DNA of 64,000 nucleotides from assembly GCF_900095695.1 (NCBI RefSeq), contig NZ_FMIQ01000084.1, positions 1-64,000 on the forward strand. Reading direction: 5' to 3'. The notes under the pieces are model-generated. The model was not told the origin of the DNA. It worked only from the letters and a program-made list of their open reading frames with translations, and made no database searches. The translations under genes were made by a program, and so were the position numbers. How positions within the stretch are numbered: position 1 is the first letter of the stretch; each line of letters begins with the position of its first letter. The DNA is from Hafnia alvei. Lineage in GTDB: Bacteria > Pseudomonadota > Gammaproteobacteria > Enterobacterales > Enterobacteriaceae. Shown here piece by piece: positions 8,640 through 17,605 of this stretch.

Positions 8640-8922
8640 TCAGTTTCATCTATACCCATGTGGGGATTTTTTGCTTGGCAGAAACACGAATCATTAGGAT
8701 ACAACGCATTGGTTTGTTATCCGCAATGGCATTTTTGACAGCAAAGGCCTGTAAGAGTTCTTCTTAACTACGCCACTCTCTATTACACTCATTCTGCCAT
8801 CATAGTAGGATCGACTCCACGCCGCCATGACAGCAAAATCATCATTTTACGTTATTGGCTTTTCGCCACCTCTTTTCAAGGATAATAAACTGTACGCTTG
8901 TGCAGCTTAAGGAGTGACCCGC

Positions 8923-9987
8923 ATGCTTGATATGTTAATGCAGTGGTATCGACGACGTTTTACCGATCCACAGGCAATAGCATTACTGACTATCCTGCTC
9001 GTCGGCTTTTGTATCATTTATTTTTTCAATGGGATTCTGGCCCCGCTGCTGGTGGCTATTGTTCTGGCCTATCTGTTGGAATGGCCAACGCATAAACTGC
9101 AGCTGATTGGTTTTTCGCGCGTATGGGCCGTGGTTGCCGTGCTGATTGCATTTGGCGGTATTACGCTGCTGTCTGTTTTTGTCATTGCTCCGGCGGTTTG
9201 GCAGCAGGGATTTAATCTATTAGCCGATATGCCGAAAATGGTGACGCGCTTCTATGAGTTTGCCGCAACGCTGCCAAGGCGCTATCCGGCGCTGATGGAT
9301 GCGGGCATTATTGATATGGTGGTAGAGAATACCCGCGCCAAGTTGGCGGTGATGGGAGAATCGGTGGTGAAATTATCACTGGCATCGCTGGTGGGGCTTC
9401 TTACGCTAGCGATTTATCTTATTCTCGTGCCGCTGATGGTATTTTTCCTGCTGAAAGACAAAGAGCAAATGCTGAATGCCGTTCGGCGAGTGTTGCCGCG
9501 CGATCGCGGATTGGCTGGGCAGGTTTGGATCGAGATGAATCAGCAAATCACTAACTATATTCGCGGCAAAGTGCTCGAAATGGTAGTGGTGGGCGTGGCG
9601 ACCTATCTGGTTTTTCTGGTTGTAGATTTGCATTATGCCTTGCTGTTGGCCGTGCTGGTTGGGTTCTCGGTACTGATCCCGTATATCGGTGCGGTGTTGG
9701 TGACGATCCCCGTGGTCATTGTTGCGTTGTTCCAATGGGGACTTGGCGCCGATTTCTGGACGCTGTTTGTTGCTTATCTGGTTGTGCAAGGCTTGGATGG
9801 CAATCTGCTTGTTCCGCTGTTGTTCTCCGAAGCGGTGAACTTGCATCCGCTGGTGATCATTCTTTCGGTGATTATCTTTGGTGGACTATGGGGATTCTGG
9901 GGCGTTTTCTTTGCGATTCCATTGGCTACGTTGGTAAAAGCAGTGATCCACGCATGGCCTGACGAGTTTATTTCCGAAGCGGATTAA
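8923..9987 (+). CDS. perM: AI-2E family inner-membrane protein PerM
   Basis: A 354-residue polytopic membrane protein of the AI-2 exporter-like family; E. coli PerM is described as a putative permease and its substrate is not settled. Hydrophobic segments cluster at residues 19-80, 150-180 and 205-340. MLMQWYRRRFTDP and LHPLVIILSVIIFGGLWGFWGVFFAIPLATL are near-identical to E. coli. AAGGAG at 8909-8914 is eight bases before ATG 8923; the GTG at 8914 lies within that site and is not used. Convergent with bcp. Confidence 0.92.
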   Translation: MLDMLMQWYRRRFTDPQAIALLTILLVGFCIIYFFNGILAPLLVAIVLAYLLEWPTHKLQLIGFSRVWAVVAVLIAFGGITLLSVFVIAPAVWQQGFNLLADMPKMVTRFYEFAATLPRRYPALMDAGIIDMVVENTRAKLAVMGESVVKLSLASLVGLLTLAIYLILVPLMVFFLLKDKEQMLNAVRRVLPRDRGLAGQVWIEMNQQITNYIRGKVLEMVVVGVATYLVFLVVDLHYALLLAVLVGFSVLIPYIGAVLVTIPVVIVALFQWGLGADFWTLFVAYLVVQGLDGNLLVPLLFSEAVNLHPLVIILSVIIFGGLWGFWGVFFAIPLATLVKAVIHAWPDEFISEAD

Positions 9988-10002
9988 TCGTTAGTGATCT
10001 AG

Positions 10003-10037
10003 AAAAAATAACGCCCTGCATGCAGGGCGTTGGCATT
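10003..10037 (-). terminator. Terminator between perM and bcp
   Basis: AACGCCCTGCA/TGCAGGGCGTT at 10010-10031 is a perfect 11-bp palindrome. A T-run follows on the minus strand and a weaker one on the plus strand, so it can serve both convergent genes. Confidence 0.85.
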
Positions 10038-10053
10038 TTAAAGCAAAGGTTGA

Positions 10054-10524
10054 TTAACCGTTGTTTTTGACGTAGTCCAAAACGATATCGTGGTGATTGC
10101 TGGTTTTGAAATCGTCGAATACGTGCTGAACTTTGCCTTCTTCATCAATCAGGAAGCTGATGCGATGGATGCCGTCGTAGGTTTTACCCATAAAGGATTT
10201 TTCACCCCATACGCCAAACTCTTCGCACACTTTGTGATCTTCATCAGATAGCAAGGTGAAATTAAGCACTTCTTTTTCTACAAAGCGGGAAAGTTTTTCT
10301 GGTTTATCGGTGCTGATACCGAGCACTTCTACGCCCAATTTTTTCAATTCATCCATATTGTCGCGCAGTCCACAGGCTTGAACGGTACAGCCTGGAGTCA
10401 TGGCTTTTGGATAAAAATAGACTAAAACTTTCTGACCTTGGAAGTCGGTCAAGCTGATTTGCTCACCATCTTGATCTAACAAGGTAAATTTAGGAGCGAT
10501 GCTACCGGCTTTCAATGGGCTCAT
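10054..10524 (-). CDS. bcp: Thioredoxin-dependent thiol peroxidase Bcp
   Basis: Bcp is an atypical two-cysteine peroxiredoxin that reduces hydroperoxides with electrons from thioredoxin. The peroxidatic cysteine C46 sits in MTPGCTVQACGLRD and the resolving C51 is five residues on. The length (156) is that of the E. coli enzyme. Its ATG overlaps the TAA of gcvR by one base (TAATG), so the two are translationally coupled. Confidence 0.97.
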   Translation of the reverse strand: MSPLKAGSIAPKFTLLDQDGEQISLTDFQGQKVLVYFYPKAMTPGCTVQACGLRDNMDELKKLGVEVLGISTDKPEKLSRFVEKEVLNFTLLSDEDHKVCEEFGVWGEKSFMGKTYDGIHRISFLIDEEGKVQHVFDDFKTSNHHDIVLDYVKNNG

Positions 10525-11102
10525 TACTGCTCTCCGTCTTTATCTTCATGCAGGGAATAGTTCACCACGTTTATACTGCCTTGCGCACTGAGCTCTGTAC
10601 AGAGCTTCTCAAAAGCTTGCTCAATACTTTCTGCATCTTGGCTGGCAGGGCTGTGTGCTGTGATTTGAATATACAATTTTGGCGCCGCGGAGTCTTGGCT
10701 TAGTTGGGTTTTAGAAACCAGTTCGGCAATATTCATTTGGTGCGAATCGAACAAGTCGGTGAAGCGCTCGATGATGTGCGGGGAGTCTTTGACTTCAACC
10801 TGCACCCATACGGTGGCTGGCATGGTTGGGCGTTCATGCCACGTTGTGCGTTTCATCACGATCAGTAAATCCATCTCAACGCCCTTGAGCGGTAAAGTCG
10901 ATTCAATGAGGGTAATCGCATTCCAGCTACCGGATAACAGCATGATAAAAGTAAACTCTTCGCCCAACATTGCCAAACGGCTGTCTTCAATATTGCATCC
11001 GCAGCTGCTCACGTGGCGGGTGATATTATTGACGATACCGGGGCGATCTGCGCCTAAGGCTGTAATGACTAAATAGTGTTGATTGGGCTGTGGCAAGAGC
11101 AT
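10524..11102 (-). CDS. gcvR: Glycine cleavage system repressor GcvR
   Basis: GcvR has two ACT domains and blocks gcv activation by binding the activator GcvA when glycine is low. QHYLVITALGADRPGIVN opens the first domain and VQVEVKDSPHIIERFTDLF the second. I start at ATG 11102 (MLLPQPNQHY, 192 residues), where AGGAAG is close upstream; a TTG at 11096 is possible. The frame extends 13 codons further up, beyond the family start. Coupled to bcp downstream and divergent from dapA. Confidence 0.93.
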   Translation of the reverse strand: MLLPQPNQHYLVITALGADRPGIVNNITRHVSSCGCNIEDSRLAMLGEEFTFIMLLSGSWNAITLIESTLPLKGVEMDLLIVMKRTTWHERPTMPATVWVQVEVKDSPHIIERFTDLFDSHQMNIAELVSKTQLSQDSAAPKLYIQITAHSPASQDAESIEQAFEKLCTELSAQGSINVVNYSLHEDKDGEQ

Positions 11103-11239
11103 TCTTCCTGACTTTGTGATGGTGTCCCAAGGTAAACACAAAAAAAACGCCTCGACAAGCAGTTAGCACATAGATGTTTACTTGCTTTGCGATCGCTTTC
11201 AAAAGTACCATGAGGAACCTGTTTGTGGAGGGACTGTCA

Positions 11240-12121
11240 ATGTTCACGGGAAGTATTGTTGCGCTGGTTACGCCGATGGATGACAAAGGTCAGGTCGATC
11301 GCGCTAGCTTGAAAAAATTGATTGATTATCATGTGTCCAGCGGGACGTCTGCGATTGTATCCGTAGGAACCACCGGCGAATCTGCCACGCTAAACCACGA
11401 CGAGCACGTCGATGTGGTGCTACAGACGCTGGATCTTGCTGATGGCAGAATCCCTGTGATTGCTGGCGCTGGAGCAAATGCTACCACGGAAGCGATTGCT
11501 TTGACCGAGCGCTTCAATAATACGGGCGTCGTTGGTTGCTTGACGGTCACGCCGTATTACAATAAGCCAATGCAGGAAGGTTTGTTCCAGCACTTTAAAG
11601 CTATCGCTGAACACACTGATTTACCACAGATTTTGTATAACGTACCTTCGCGTACGGGATGCGATATGCTGCCAGAAACGATTGCGCGTTTGGCAGAAAT
11701 TAAAAATATTGTTGCTGTAAAAGAAGCGACCGGGAACTTAAGTCGTGTTAGTCAGATCCAAGAACTGGTCAACGACGATAGCTTTATTTTGCTAAGCGGC
11801 GATGACGCAACGGCTCTGGACTTTATGCAACTGGGTGGTCAGGGCGTTATTTCTGTCACAGCAAACGTCGCTGCGCGTGAAATGGCTGAACTCTGTAAGC
11901 TTGCCGCCGAAGGTGATTTTGCTAAAGCGCGTAAGCTGAACCAGCGTTTAATGGCGCTGCATCAACAGTTATTTGTAGAAGCAAACCCGATACCGGTGAA
12001 ATGGGCCTGTAAGGTATTGGGACTCATAGCAACCGACACGATGCGTTTACCAATGACGCCAATTAGCGATAAGGCTCGTCCTGTCGTAGAACAAGCGCTT
12101 AAACACGTCGGCTTGCTGTAA
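11240..12121 (+). CDS. dapA: 4-hydroxy-tetrahydrodipicolinate synthase DapA
   Basis: DapA condenses pyruvate with aspartate semialdehyde, the first committed step to lysine and diaminopimelate. The Schiff-base lysine is K161 ([11 protein letters not shown]), with Y133 ([10 protein letters not shown]) and T44-T45 (SVGTTGES) in place. It has 293 residues from the ATG at 11240, which has GGAGG ten bases upstream; the longer frame back to 11174 is not used by the family. It is followed after 16 nt by bamC, the dapA-bamC arrangement of E. coli. Confidence 0.97.
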   Translation: MFTGSIVALVTPMDDKGQVDRASLKKLIDYHVSSGTSAIVSVGTTGESATLNHDEHVDVVLQTLDLADGRIPVIAGAGANATTEAIALTERFNNTGVVGCLTVTPYYNKPMQEGLFQHFKAIAEHTDLPQILYNVPSRTGCDMLPETIARLAEIKNIVAVKEATGNLSRVSQIQELVNDDSFILLSGDDATALDFMQLGGQGVISVTANVAAREMAELCKLAAEGDFAKARKLNQRLMALHQQLFVEANPIPVKWACKVLGLIATDTMRLPMTPISDKARPVVEQALKHVGLL

Positions 12122-12137
12122 CTCTTAGGGAGATTGA

Positions 12138-13190
12138 ATGGCTTACTTAGTACAAAAGTCGGCGGTAGCGACTGTCGTTGGCATTTCTTTGGTGATGATG
12201 CTGTCTGCATGCTCGACCGATCAGCGCTATAAGCGTCAGGTGAGCGGCGATGAGGCTTATCTTGATGCCTCAACGCTGTCCGAATTGAAAACGCCAGCTG
12301 GAATGATTCTGCCGGTGCAAAACGGTGCCTATGATGTGCGCTTAAATGTGGCTCAAGGCAACGTAGGCAAGGCGTTGGATATTCGACCACCGGCGCAGCC
12401 ATTGGCTCTGCTGAACGGTTCGCGTGGCCAGTTTGTTAATGGCGCAGCGATTGTCTTAGTAGAGAGCACACCGGGAGCAAGTAGCCTGTGGTCTCAGGTT
12501 GCGCAAGCAGTACAAGGGTTAAATTACCCGATTGCCAGCCGTAACGATGCGGGACAAACGCTGACTACCGACTGGATTAATTTCCAGCGTGGCGATGAAG
12601 ACGTGCAGTATCAGGGGCGCTATCAGGTGACTGTGCAGCCACAGGGTTACCAAACAGCCGTTGTCGTTAAGTCCTTGGGCTTGAAGCAGGGCGATACGGC
12701 GATCACTGAGGATTCACAGACTCAGCGTTACGCGGTTTCGGTGCTGAACGATATTGTCAGCGGTTTGGATAAATATCAAACCGATCAGGCTAATGCGCGT
12801 GCCAATCGTCAGGTAGGCGATATTGACGTGCAGAGCGGCGCTGATGATACGGGCCTACCGGTGTTGATTGCGCGCGCGCCTTACACTGCGGTTTGGGATC
12901 GTCTACCGGCCACGCTTGAACACATCGGTATGAAAGTGACCGATCGTAGCCGTCCACAGGGTACAATCTCCGTGACCTACAAATCGATCGGAAGCAGTAG
13001 CTGGGACGATCTGGGCGCGAAAGATCCTGAGCTGAAAGAAGGTGATTATAAGATTCAGGTCGGCGATTTAGATAACCGTACCAGTCTGCAATTCCTTGAC
13101 AGCAAAGGGGCTCCACTGAGCCAGTCGCAGAACGATGCGTTGGTGAGTGTGTTCCAAGCTGCGTTTGCGAAAGTAAAAGTTAGCCAGTAA
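12138..13190 (+). CDS. bamC: Outer-membrane assembly lipoprotein BamC (NlpB)
   Basis: BamC is a lipoprotein of the BAM complex that inserts beta-barrel proteins in the outer membrane. The signal peptide ends in the lipobox LSAC, with C25 as the lipidated residue. An unstructured stretch ([17 protein letters not shown]) that contacts BamD follows, then two helix-grip domains. At 350 residues it is slightly longer than the 344 of E. coli. It follows dapA after 16 nt with GGGAG upstream, and a terminator separates it from purC. Confidence 0.95.
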   Translation: MAYLVQKSAVATVVGISLVMMLSACSTDQRYKRQVSGDEAYLDASTLSELKTPAGMILPVQNGAYDVRLNVAQGNVGKALDIRPPAQPLALLNGSRGQFVNGAAIVLVESTPGASSLWSQVAQAVQGLNYPIASRNDAGQTLTTDWINFQRGDEDVQYQGRYQVTVQPQGYQTAVVVKSLGLKQGDTAITEDSQTQRYAVSVLNDIVSGLDKYQTDQANARANRQVGDIDVQSGADDTGLPVLIARAPYTAVWDRLPATLEHIGMKVTDRSRPQGTISVTYKSIGSSSWDDLGAKDPELKEGDYKIQVGDLDNRTSLQFLDSKGAPLSQSQNDALVSVFQAAFAKVKVSQ

Positions 13191-13210
13191 TCGCGCAAAC
13201 CATAGAAATG

Positions 13211-13238
13211 TAAAAAGGGGCTTCGGCCTCTTTTTTTA
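13211..13238 (+). terminator. Terminator after bamC
   Basis: A short GGGGC-TTCG-GCCTC type stem, with one G-T pair and flanking A/T pairs, is followed by seven T residues. Confidence 0.82.
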
Positions 13239-13253
13239 TTTCATTTTTTTAAT

Positions 13254-13279
13254 GCGCAATCGTTTGGCTGGCGTATAAT
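13254..13279 (+). promoter_or_regulatory. purC promoter with PurR operator
   Basis: GCGCAATCGTTTGGCT (13254-13269) matches the PurR consensus at most positions and lies just before a perfect TATAAT -10 (13274-13279). A repressor here would cover the -35/-10 spacer, as in E. coli purC. Confidence 0.78.
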
Positions 13280-13355
13280 GCCCCTAAATTGATGCGCTTT
13301 GACCCAAAGCTGCTGATTTCATTTTTTATGTTCTTAAACCTATGGAGTAAGCAAA

Positions 13356-14069
13356 ATGCAAAAGCTCGCTGAGTTGTATCGCGGCAAAGCAAAAACCGTG
13401 TACACCACTGAAAACCCGGATTTGCTGATTCTTGAGTTCCGAAATGATACATCAGCACTGGATGGCCAGCGCATTGAGCAGTTTGATCGTAAAGGTATGG
13501 TTAACAACAAATTTAACCATTTCATCATGAGCAAACTGGAAGAGGCGGGGATCCCGACTCAGATGGAGCGCTTACTCTCTGATACTGAAGTGCTGGTGAA
13601 AAAGCTGGAAATGGTTCCGGTTGAATGCGTGATCCGCAACCGTGCCGCAGGCTCGCTGGTGAAGCGTTTGGGAATTGAAGAGGGGACGCCTCTTAATCCG
13701 CCACTATTCGATCTGTTCCTGAAAAACGACGCCATGCACGATCCGATGGTGAATGAATCATACTGTCGTACCTTTGGCTGGGTGAGCGAAGAAAACTTAG
13801 CCACCATGAAAGCATTGAGCTACAAAGTTAACGATGTGCTGAGCAAGATTTTTGGTGATGCGGGGCTGATTCTGGTCGATTTCAAACTCGAATTTGGCTT
13901 GTTTAAAGGCCAAGTTGTTCTGGGTGATGAGTTCTCACCAGACGGTAGTCGCCTGTGGGATAAAGCAACGCTGAACAAGATGGATAAAGACCGCTATCGT
14001 CAGAGTTTGGGCGGCCTGATTGAAGCCTATGAAGAAGTCGCACACCGCATCGGTGTAAAACTCGATTAA
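13356..14069 (+). CDS. purC: SAICAR synthase PurC
   Basis: PurC joins CAIR and aspartate with ATP to form SAICAR in purine synthesis. The 237-residue protein has the family length. Landmarks are [10 protein letters not shown] at the nucleotide site, [22 protein letters not shown], and LVDFKLEFG followed by [17 protein letters not shown] lies just upstream of the ATG. Together with purMN it is the third purine gene in this window under a PurR box. Confidence 0.97.
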   Translation: MQKLAELYRGKAKTVYTTENPDLLILEFRNDTSALDGQRIEQFDRKGMVNNKFNHFIMSKLEEAGIPTQMERLLSDTEVLVKKLEMVPVECVIRNRAAGSLVKRLGIEEGTPLNPPLFDLFLKNDAMHDPMVNESYCRTFGWVSEENLATMKALSYKVNDVLSKIFGDAGLILVDFKLEFGLFKGQVVLGDEFSPDGSRLWDKATLNKMDKDRYRQSLGGLIEAYEEVAHRIGVKLD

Positions 14070-14093
14070 GCCTCACGCTAAAAAACCGTGCAA

Positions 14094-14127
14094 AACAGCA
14101 GAGGCGATAGCCTCTGTTGTCATTTTT
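14094..14127 (+). terminator. Terminator after purC
   Basis: CAGAGGC (14099-14105), GATA loop, GCCTCTG (14110-14116), then TTGTCATTTTT. Confidence 0.78.
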
Positions 14128-14264
14128 ATGGTCTGCCAATGAGTTGAAATACCACATATCTTTATCTGCAATGATGTATTTCATTATCTGATTCCTCCTT
14201 TTTATGGTATTCGCGCCAGCAATTTCCTACCATTAAGGCATCATGTAATTTCTGAGGTTTAACT

Positions 14265-15143
14265 ATGCGCTGGCAAGGGCGTCGCGAAAGCGACAACGTT
14301 GAAGATCGACGTGGAGATTCCACGGGTTCGTCCGGTGGTTTAGGTGGCGGTGGTTTTCGTGTGCCGCGTGGTAAAGGTGGATTGGTTCTGCTGGTGGTTG
14401 TACTGGTTGCGGGATATTACGGGGTGGATTTAACGCCGCTGCTTAACGGTGAAGCACCCGTTGGTCAAACCCAGACTCAAAGCCAACAGGCTAATTCGCC
14501 AGAAGATAATCAGATGGCTAAGTTTACTTCCGTTATTTTGGCTTCAACCGAAGACACGTGGAGCCAGCTATTCCAGAAAATGGGGAAACAGTATCAAGAT
14601 CCTAAACTGGTACTCTATCGTGGTGCCACTCGCACGGGGTGTGGTACGGGTCAGTCCGTAATGGGGCCTTTTTATTGTCCGGCAGATAAAACTGTGTATA
14701 TCGATCTCTCTTTCTACCAAGAGATGAAAGATAAGCTTGGTGCTGATGGTGATTTTGCTCAGGGTTATGTGGTCGCGCACGAGGTTGGACACCATGTACA
14801 AAACCTGCTGGGCATTGAGCCGAAAATTCGGCAGATGCAGCAAGGGACAAGCAAGGCTGAACAAAATCGACTCTCGGTGAAAATGGAACTTCAGGCTGAC
14901 TGCTTCGCTGGCGTGTGGGGACATTTCATGCAGAATCAGCAAGTGCTGGAGCAGGGCGATCTGGAAGAGGCTCTGAATGCTGCTCAGGCTATCGGTGACG
15001 ATCGTTTACAACAGCAGAGCCAAGGACGAGTGATCCCAGATAGTTTTACCCACGGCACATCTGAACAACGCTATACATGGTTTAAGCGCGGTTTTGACAG
15101 CGGTAATCCAAATAGCTGTAATACCTTCGCATCAGCTAATTGA
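14265..15143 (+). CDS. ypfJ: Putative neutral zinc metallopeptidase YpfJ
   Basis: A 292-residue member of the YpfJ family of predicted zinc peptidases. A charged, glycine-rich N terminus ([10 protein letters not shown]) leads to one membrane segment at about residues 39-52. The periplasmic domain holds the metal site HEVGHH (H172, E173, H176) and the downstream acidic ligand region [12 protein letters not shown]. Paired cysteines (C126 and C138, and C280 near the end) suggest disulfides. The substrate is unknown. Gene order with tmcA is as in E. coli. Confidence 0.88.
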   Translation: MRWQGRRESDNVEDRRGDSTGSSGGLGGGGFRVPRGKGGLVLLVVVLVAGYYGVDLTPLLNGEAPVGQTQTQSQQANSPEDNQMAKFTSVILASTEDTWSQLFQKMGKQYQDPKLVLYRGATRTGCGTGQSVMGPFYCPADKTVYIDLSFYQEMKDKLGADGDFAQGYVVAHEVGHHVQNLLGIEPKIRQMQQGTSKAEQNRLSVKMELQADCFAGVWGHFMQNQQVLEQGDLEEALNAAQAIGDDRLQQQSQGRVIPDSFTHGTSEQRYTWFKRGFDSGNPNSCNTFASAN

Positions 15144-15154
15144 TCACGGCATTC

Positions 15155-15184
15155 ATACCCTGCACATTTATATGTGTGGGGTAT
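15155..15184 (+). terminator. Hairpin after ypfJ
   Basis: ATACCC and CACAT on one side pair with ATGTG and GGGTAT on the other around a TTAT loop. No clear T-run follows, so termination efficiency is uncertain. Confidence 0.5.
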
Positions 15185-15225
15185 TAAATCAACGTGACAG
15201 CGCCGCCGTACGCAAGTAATTCGCG

Positions 15226-15231
15226 TATAAT
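15226..15231 (+). promoter_or_regulatory. -10 element of tmcA
   Basis: A perfect TATAAT lies 34 nt before the ATG chosen for tmcA. A start of transcription near 15237 would put the TTG at 15244 only a few bases from the 5' end, which argues for the downstream ATG. Confidence 0.6.
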
Positions 15232-15264
15232 CATCCGCTATCTTTGCTGACAACGCAGACTCTC

Positions 15265-17244
15265 ATGCCGCTTTCTTCTTCTATTCCCTCAATGCAGCGA
15301 GCCGGTATTCGCCGTTTACTCATCGTTAGCGGTGATACCGATTGGCACCAGCAGGTTATTGCAGAGATTTTACCCACGCTGTGTTCATCGCTTCTGTGGG
15401 TTGGGGAAAGCGCGCCGCAAGGGGTTAGGTCTATTGCTCCCCATCTCGCCAAAGGCGTATTGGGGCAAGAGCTTGGTCACGTGATTTTTAATGCAGCAGC
15501 AGGATTTCATGCGGAAGCGCTAGCCGCTGTGGCGGGAGCCATCAGCGCAGGGCATTGGCTTATTATATTAGTTCCTGAATGGGAACAGTGGGATAGCCAA
15601 TCGGATCTTGATAGTTTGCGTTGGAGTGAACAGCCTGAACCTATCGCTACCCCTCATTTCGTTCATCATTTTCAACGGATTACGCTAGAACAGCCGGAAA
15701 TTGCTATCTGGAAGCAAAATAGCGAGAAAGAAATCCCTGCGCTGAAACGACGCCCTGAGTGGTTGCGCCCAAATGGATTGCCTACGGCCGAGCAGACATA
15801 TATTTTGCAGGCGCTGTTGAACGATAAACAGCCTATTAACGTTGTGATTGGTGAGCGTGGCAGAGGAAAATCAACGCTGGCGGGGATGCTGGCAGAACGC
15901 GTAAAGGGCAAATGCTGGGTAACTGGCCCAAGCAAAATAGCAACGCAAATATTGTCACAACGAGGCGAGGGGGTTGAATTCTATGCGCCAGATGCGCTAC
16001 TAGAACAATGTCGACAGCAGGCGCCTGTGGATATTGATTGGTTACTAATTGATGAAGCCGCAGCAATCCCTGCACCTATGCTACGTGAACTGATTGCATT
16101 TTTTCCCCAGGTTTTATTAACCACAACCGTACAAGGATATGAAGGTACCGGGCGTGGTTTTCTACTTAAATTCTGTGCTTCCCTGCCATCTTGCTGCACC
16201 TATTTATTAGATCAGCCGATGCGTTGGGCCATCAGCGATCCCGTTGAGTCTTGGTTAAAGTCTTTGCTGTTGTTTGAGGAGCCACAAGAACCACAAGTAC
16301 AGAATCTAGAGTTTAAATCGGAAAAGCTGAGTCAGTCTCAATGGCTGTCTTACCCAAAGAAGATGTGCGATTTTTATATGCTCCTCACGAGTGCGCACTA
16401 CAAAACGACGCCGCTAGATTTGCGTCGGTTAATGGATGGTGTGGGAAACCATCTGTATGGCAGCTTTGCCGGCGACGTTATTGCGGCGGCGCTATGGATG
16501 GTTGATGAAGGTGGTTTAGATGAATCACTGGCTAAAGCTGTTTGGGCCGGCGAGCGTCGGCCTAAAGGTAGTTTAGTTGCCCAATCACTCGCAGCCCATG
16601 GTGGTCAATGGCAGGCGGCAGTATTGCGTTCTCGTCGAATAAGTCGAATTGCGGTATTTCCAGCATGGCGACGCCAAGGGGTCGCGAAATCGTTGGTGAA
16701 CTCGGCGGTTCAACAAGCTCGAGAAGAAGGGCTAGACTACGTATCTGTTAGTTTTGGGTATACACCAGAGCTTTATCATTTCTGGCAGCAATGTGGTTTT
16801 GAACTCGTGCGTTTTGGCACTCACCTTGAGGCAAGTAGCGGTTGCTATACTGCGATGGCAATATTGCCTTTCAATGAAAACTCGCGATCACTTTTGGATA
16901 AACTGCGGCTGAGATTACGGCGTGATGGATACTTTATCCAACAAAAGCTCAAACTTCAGCTGCCGCTGAGGGTGGTAAAAGATCTGTCCCTGAACCATGA
17001 TGATTGGGATGAACTTCACGGTTTTGCGTATTCTTCTCGCCCGCTTGATGTTTCTATTTATGCGCTAATTAGATGTGCGGATAAGCTTTCCAATAATGCT
17101 GGTAATTGCATTCTTAATGATTTTATTAATGAGAGTGGTAGCGTGGAATTATTGTGTGAAAAATACAAACTATCAGGGAAAAAAGCGCTCGTAGCTATGC
17201 TAAGAAATATTATATCTCATCTTATAAAGCATTCTGAAAAATAA
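15265..17244 (+). CDS. tmcA: tRNA(Met) cytidine acetyltransferase TmcA
   Basis: TmcA acetylates cytidine 34 of elongator tRNA-Met, securing correct AUG reading. From ATG 15265 it has 659 residues. An N-terminal DUF1726 region is followed by an RNA-helicase-like ATPase with Walker A GERGRGKS (about 196-203) and DEAAAIPAPMLREL. The GNAT domain includes RRISRIAVFPAWRRQGVAKSLV. The C-terminal tRNA-binding tail diverges strongly from E. coli. A TTG at 15244 is an alternative start. The last 250 nt turn AT-rich. Confidence 0.92.
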   Translation: MPLSSSIPSMQRAGIRRLLIVSGDTDWHQQVIAEILPTLCSSLLWVGESAPQGVRSIAPHLAKGVLGQELGHVIFNAAAGFHAEALAAVAGAISAGHWLIILVPEWEQWDSQSDLDSLRWSEQPEPIATPHFVHHFQRITLEQPEIAIWKQNSEKEIPALKRRPEWLRPNGLPTAEQTYILQALLNDKQPINVVIGERGRGKSTLAGMLAERVKGKCWVTGPSKIATQILSQRGEGVEFYAPDALLEQCRQQAPVDIDWLLIDEAAAIPAPMLRELIAFFPQVLLTTTVQGYEGTGRGFLLKFCASLPSCCTYLLDQPMRWAISDPVESWLKSLLLFEEPQEPQVQNLEFKSEKLSQSQWLSYPKKMCDFYMLLTSAHYKTTPLDLRRLMDGVGNHLYGSFAGDVIAAALWMVDEGGLDESLAKAVWAGERRPKGSLVAQSLAAHGGQWQAAVLRSRRISRIAVFPAWRRQGVAKSLVNSAVQQAREEGLDYVSVSFGYTPELYHFWQQCGFELVRFGTHLEASSGCYTAMAILPFNENSRSLLDKLRLRLRRDGYFIQQKLKLQLPLRVVKDLSLNHDDWDELHGFAYSSRPLDVSIYALIRCADKLSNNAGNCILNDFINESGSVELLCEKYKLSGKKALVAMLRNIISHLIKHSEK

Positions 17245-17605
17245 GTTTTAGGGTTGCTTTTTATGGTGCGTGTATTATTAATGATGTCACTTTAATTCTT
17301 TGTTTTTTCTTTTTAATTTCTTTATTTGTTTGGCGTTTGTTTTTGTTTAATTCATGATTAAAATAATTGATATTATTAACTGGTATTCTAAAATATTTTT
17401 ATTTTTAGTTGGTTTAAATTGTTATCTATTTAAACTGTTTTTTTAGTTGAATTAAATTTACCTCTTAATTATTATTTAATTCCGCTGAACTTTAGCGAAC
17501 GCACTTTCAAATGGCTGTATATATTTTAAAAGTATCAACAATTCATAACTATATTCATCTCTGATGGGTTATGGATTAACGTTACCTATAATGAGGGAAT
17601 AACAG
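17245..17605. other. AT-rich spacer before the autotransporter gene
   Basis: About 360 nt, very rich in A and T, with long T and A runs. I see no coding frame or clear hairpin. The composition contrasts sharply with tmcA and fits an H-NS-silenced control region for the adjoining surface protein gene. Confidence 0.45.

Noticed and set aside
8827-8910. 27-codon frame ending just before the perM ribosome site
   Set aside because: No ribosome binding site, no resemblance to a known peptide, and its length is expected by chance.
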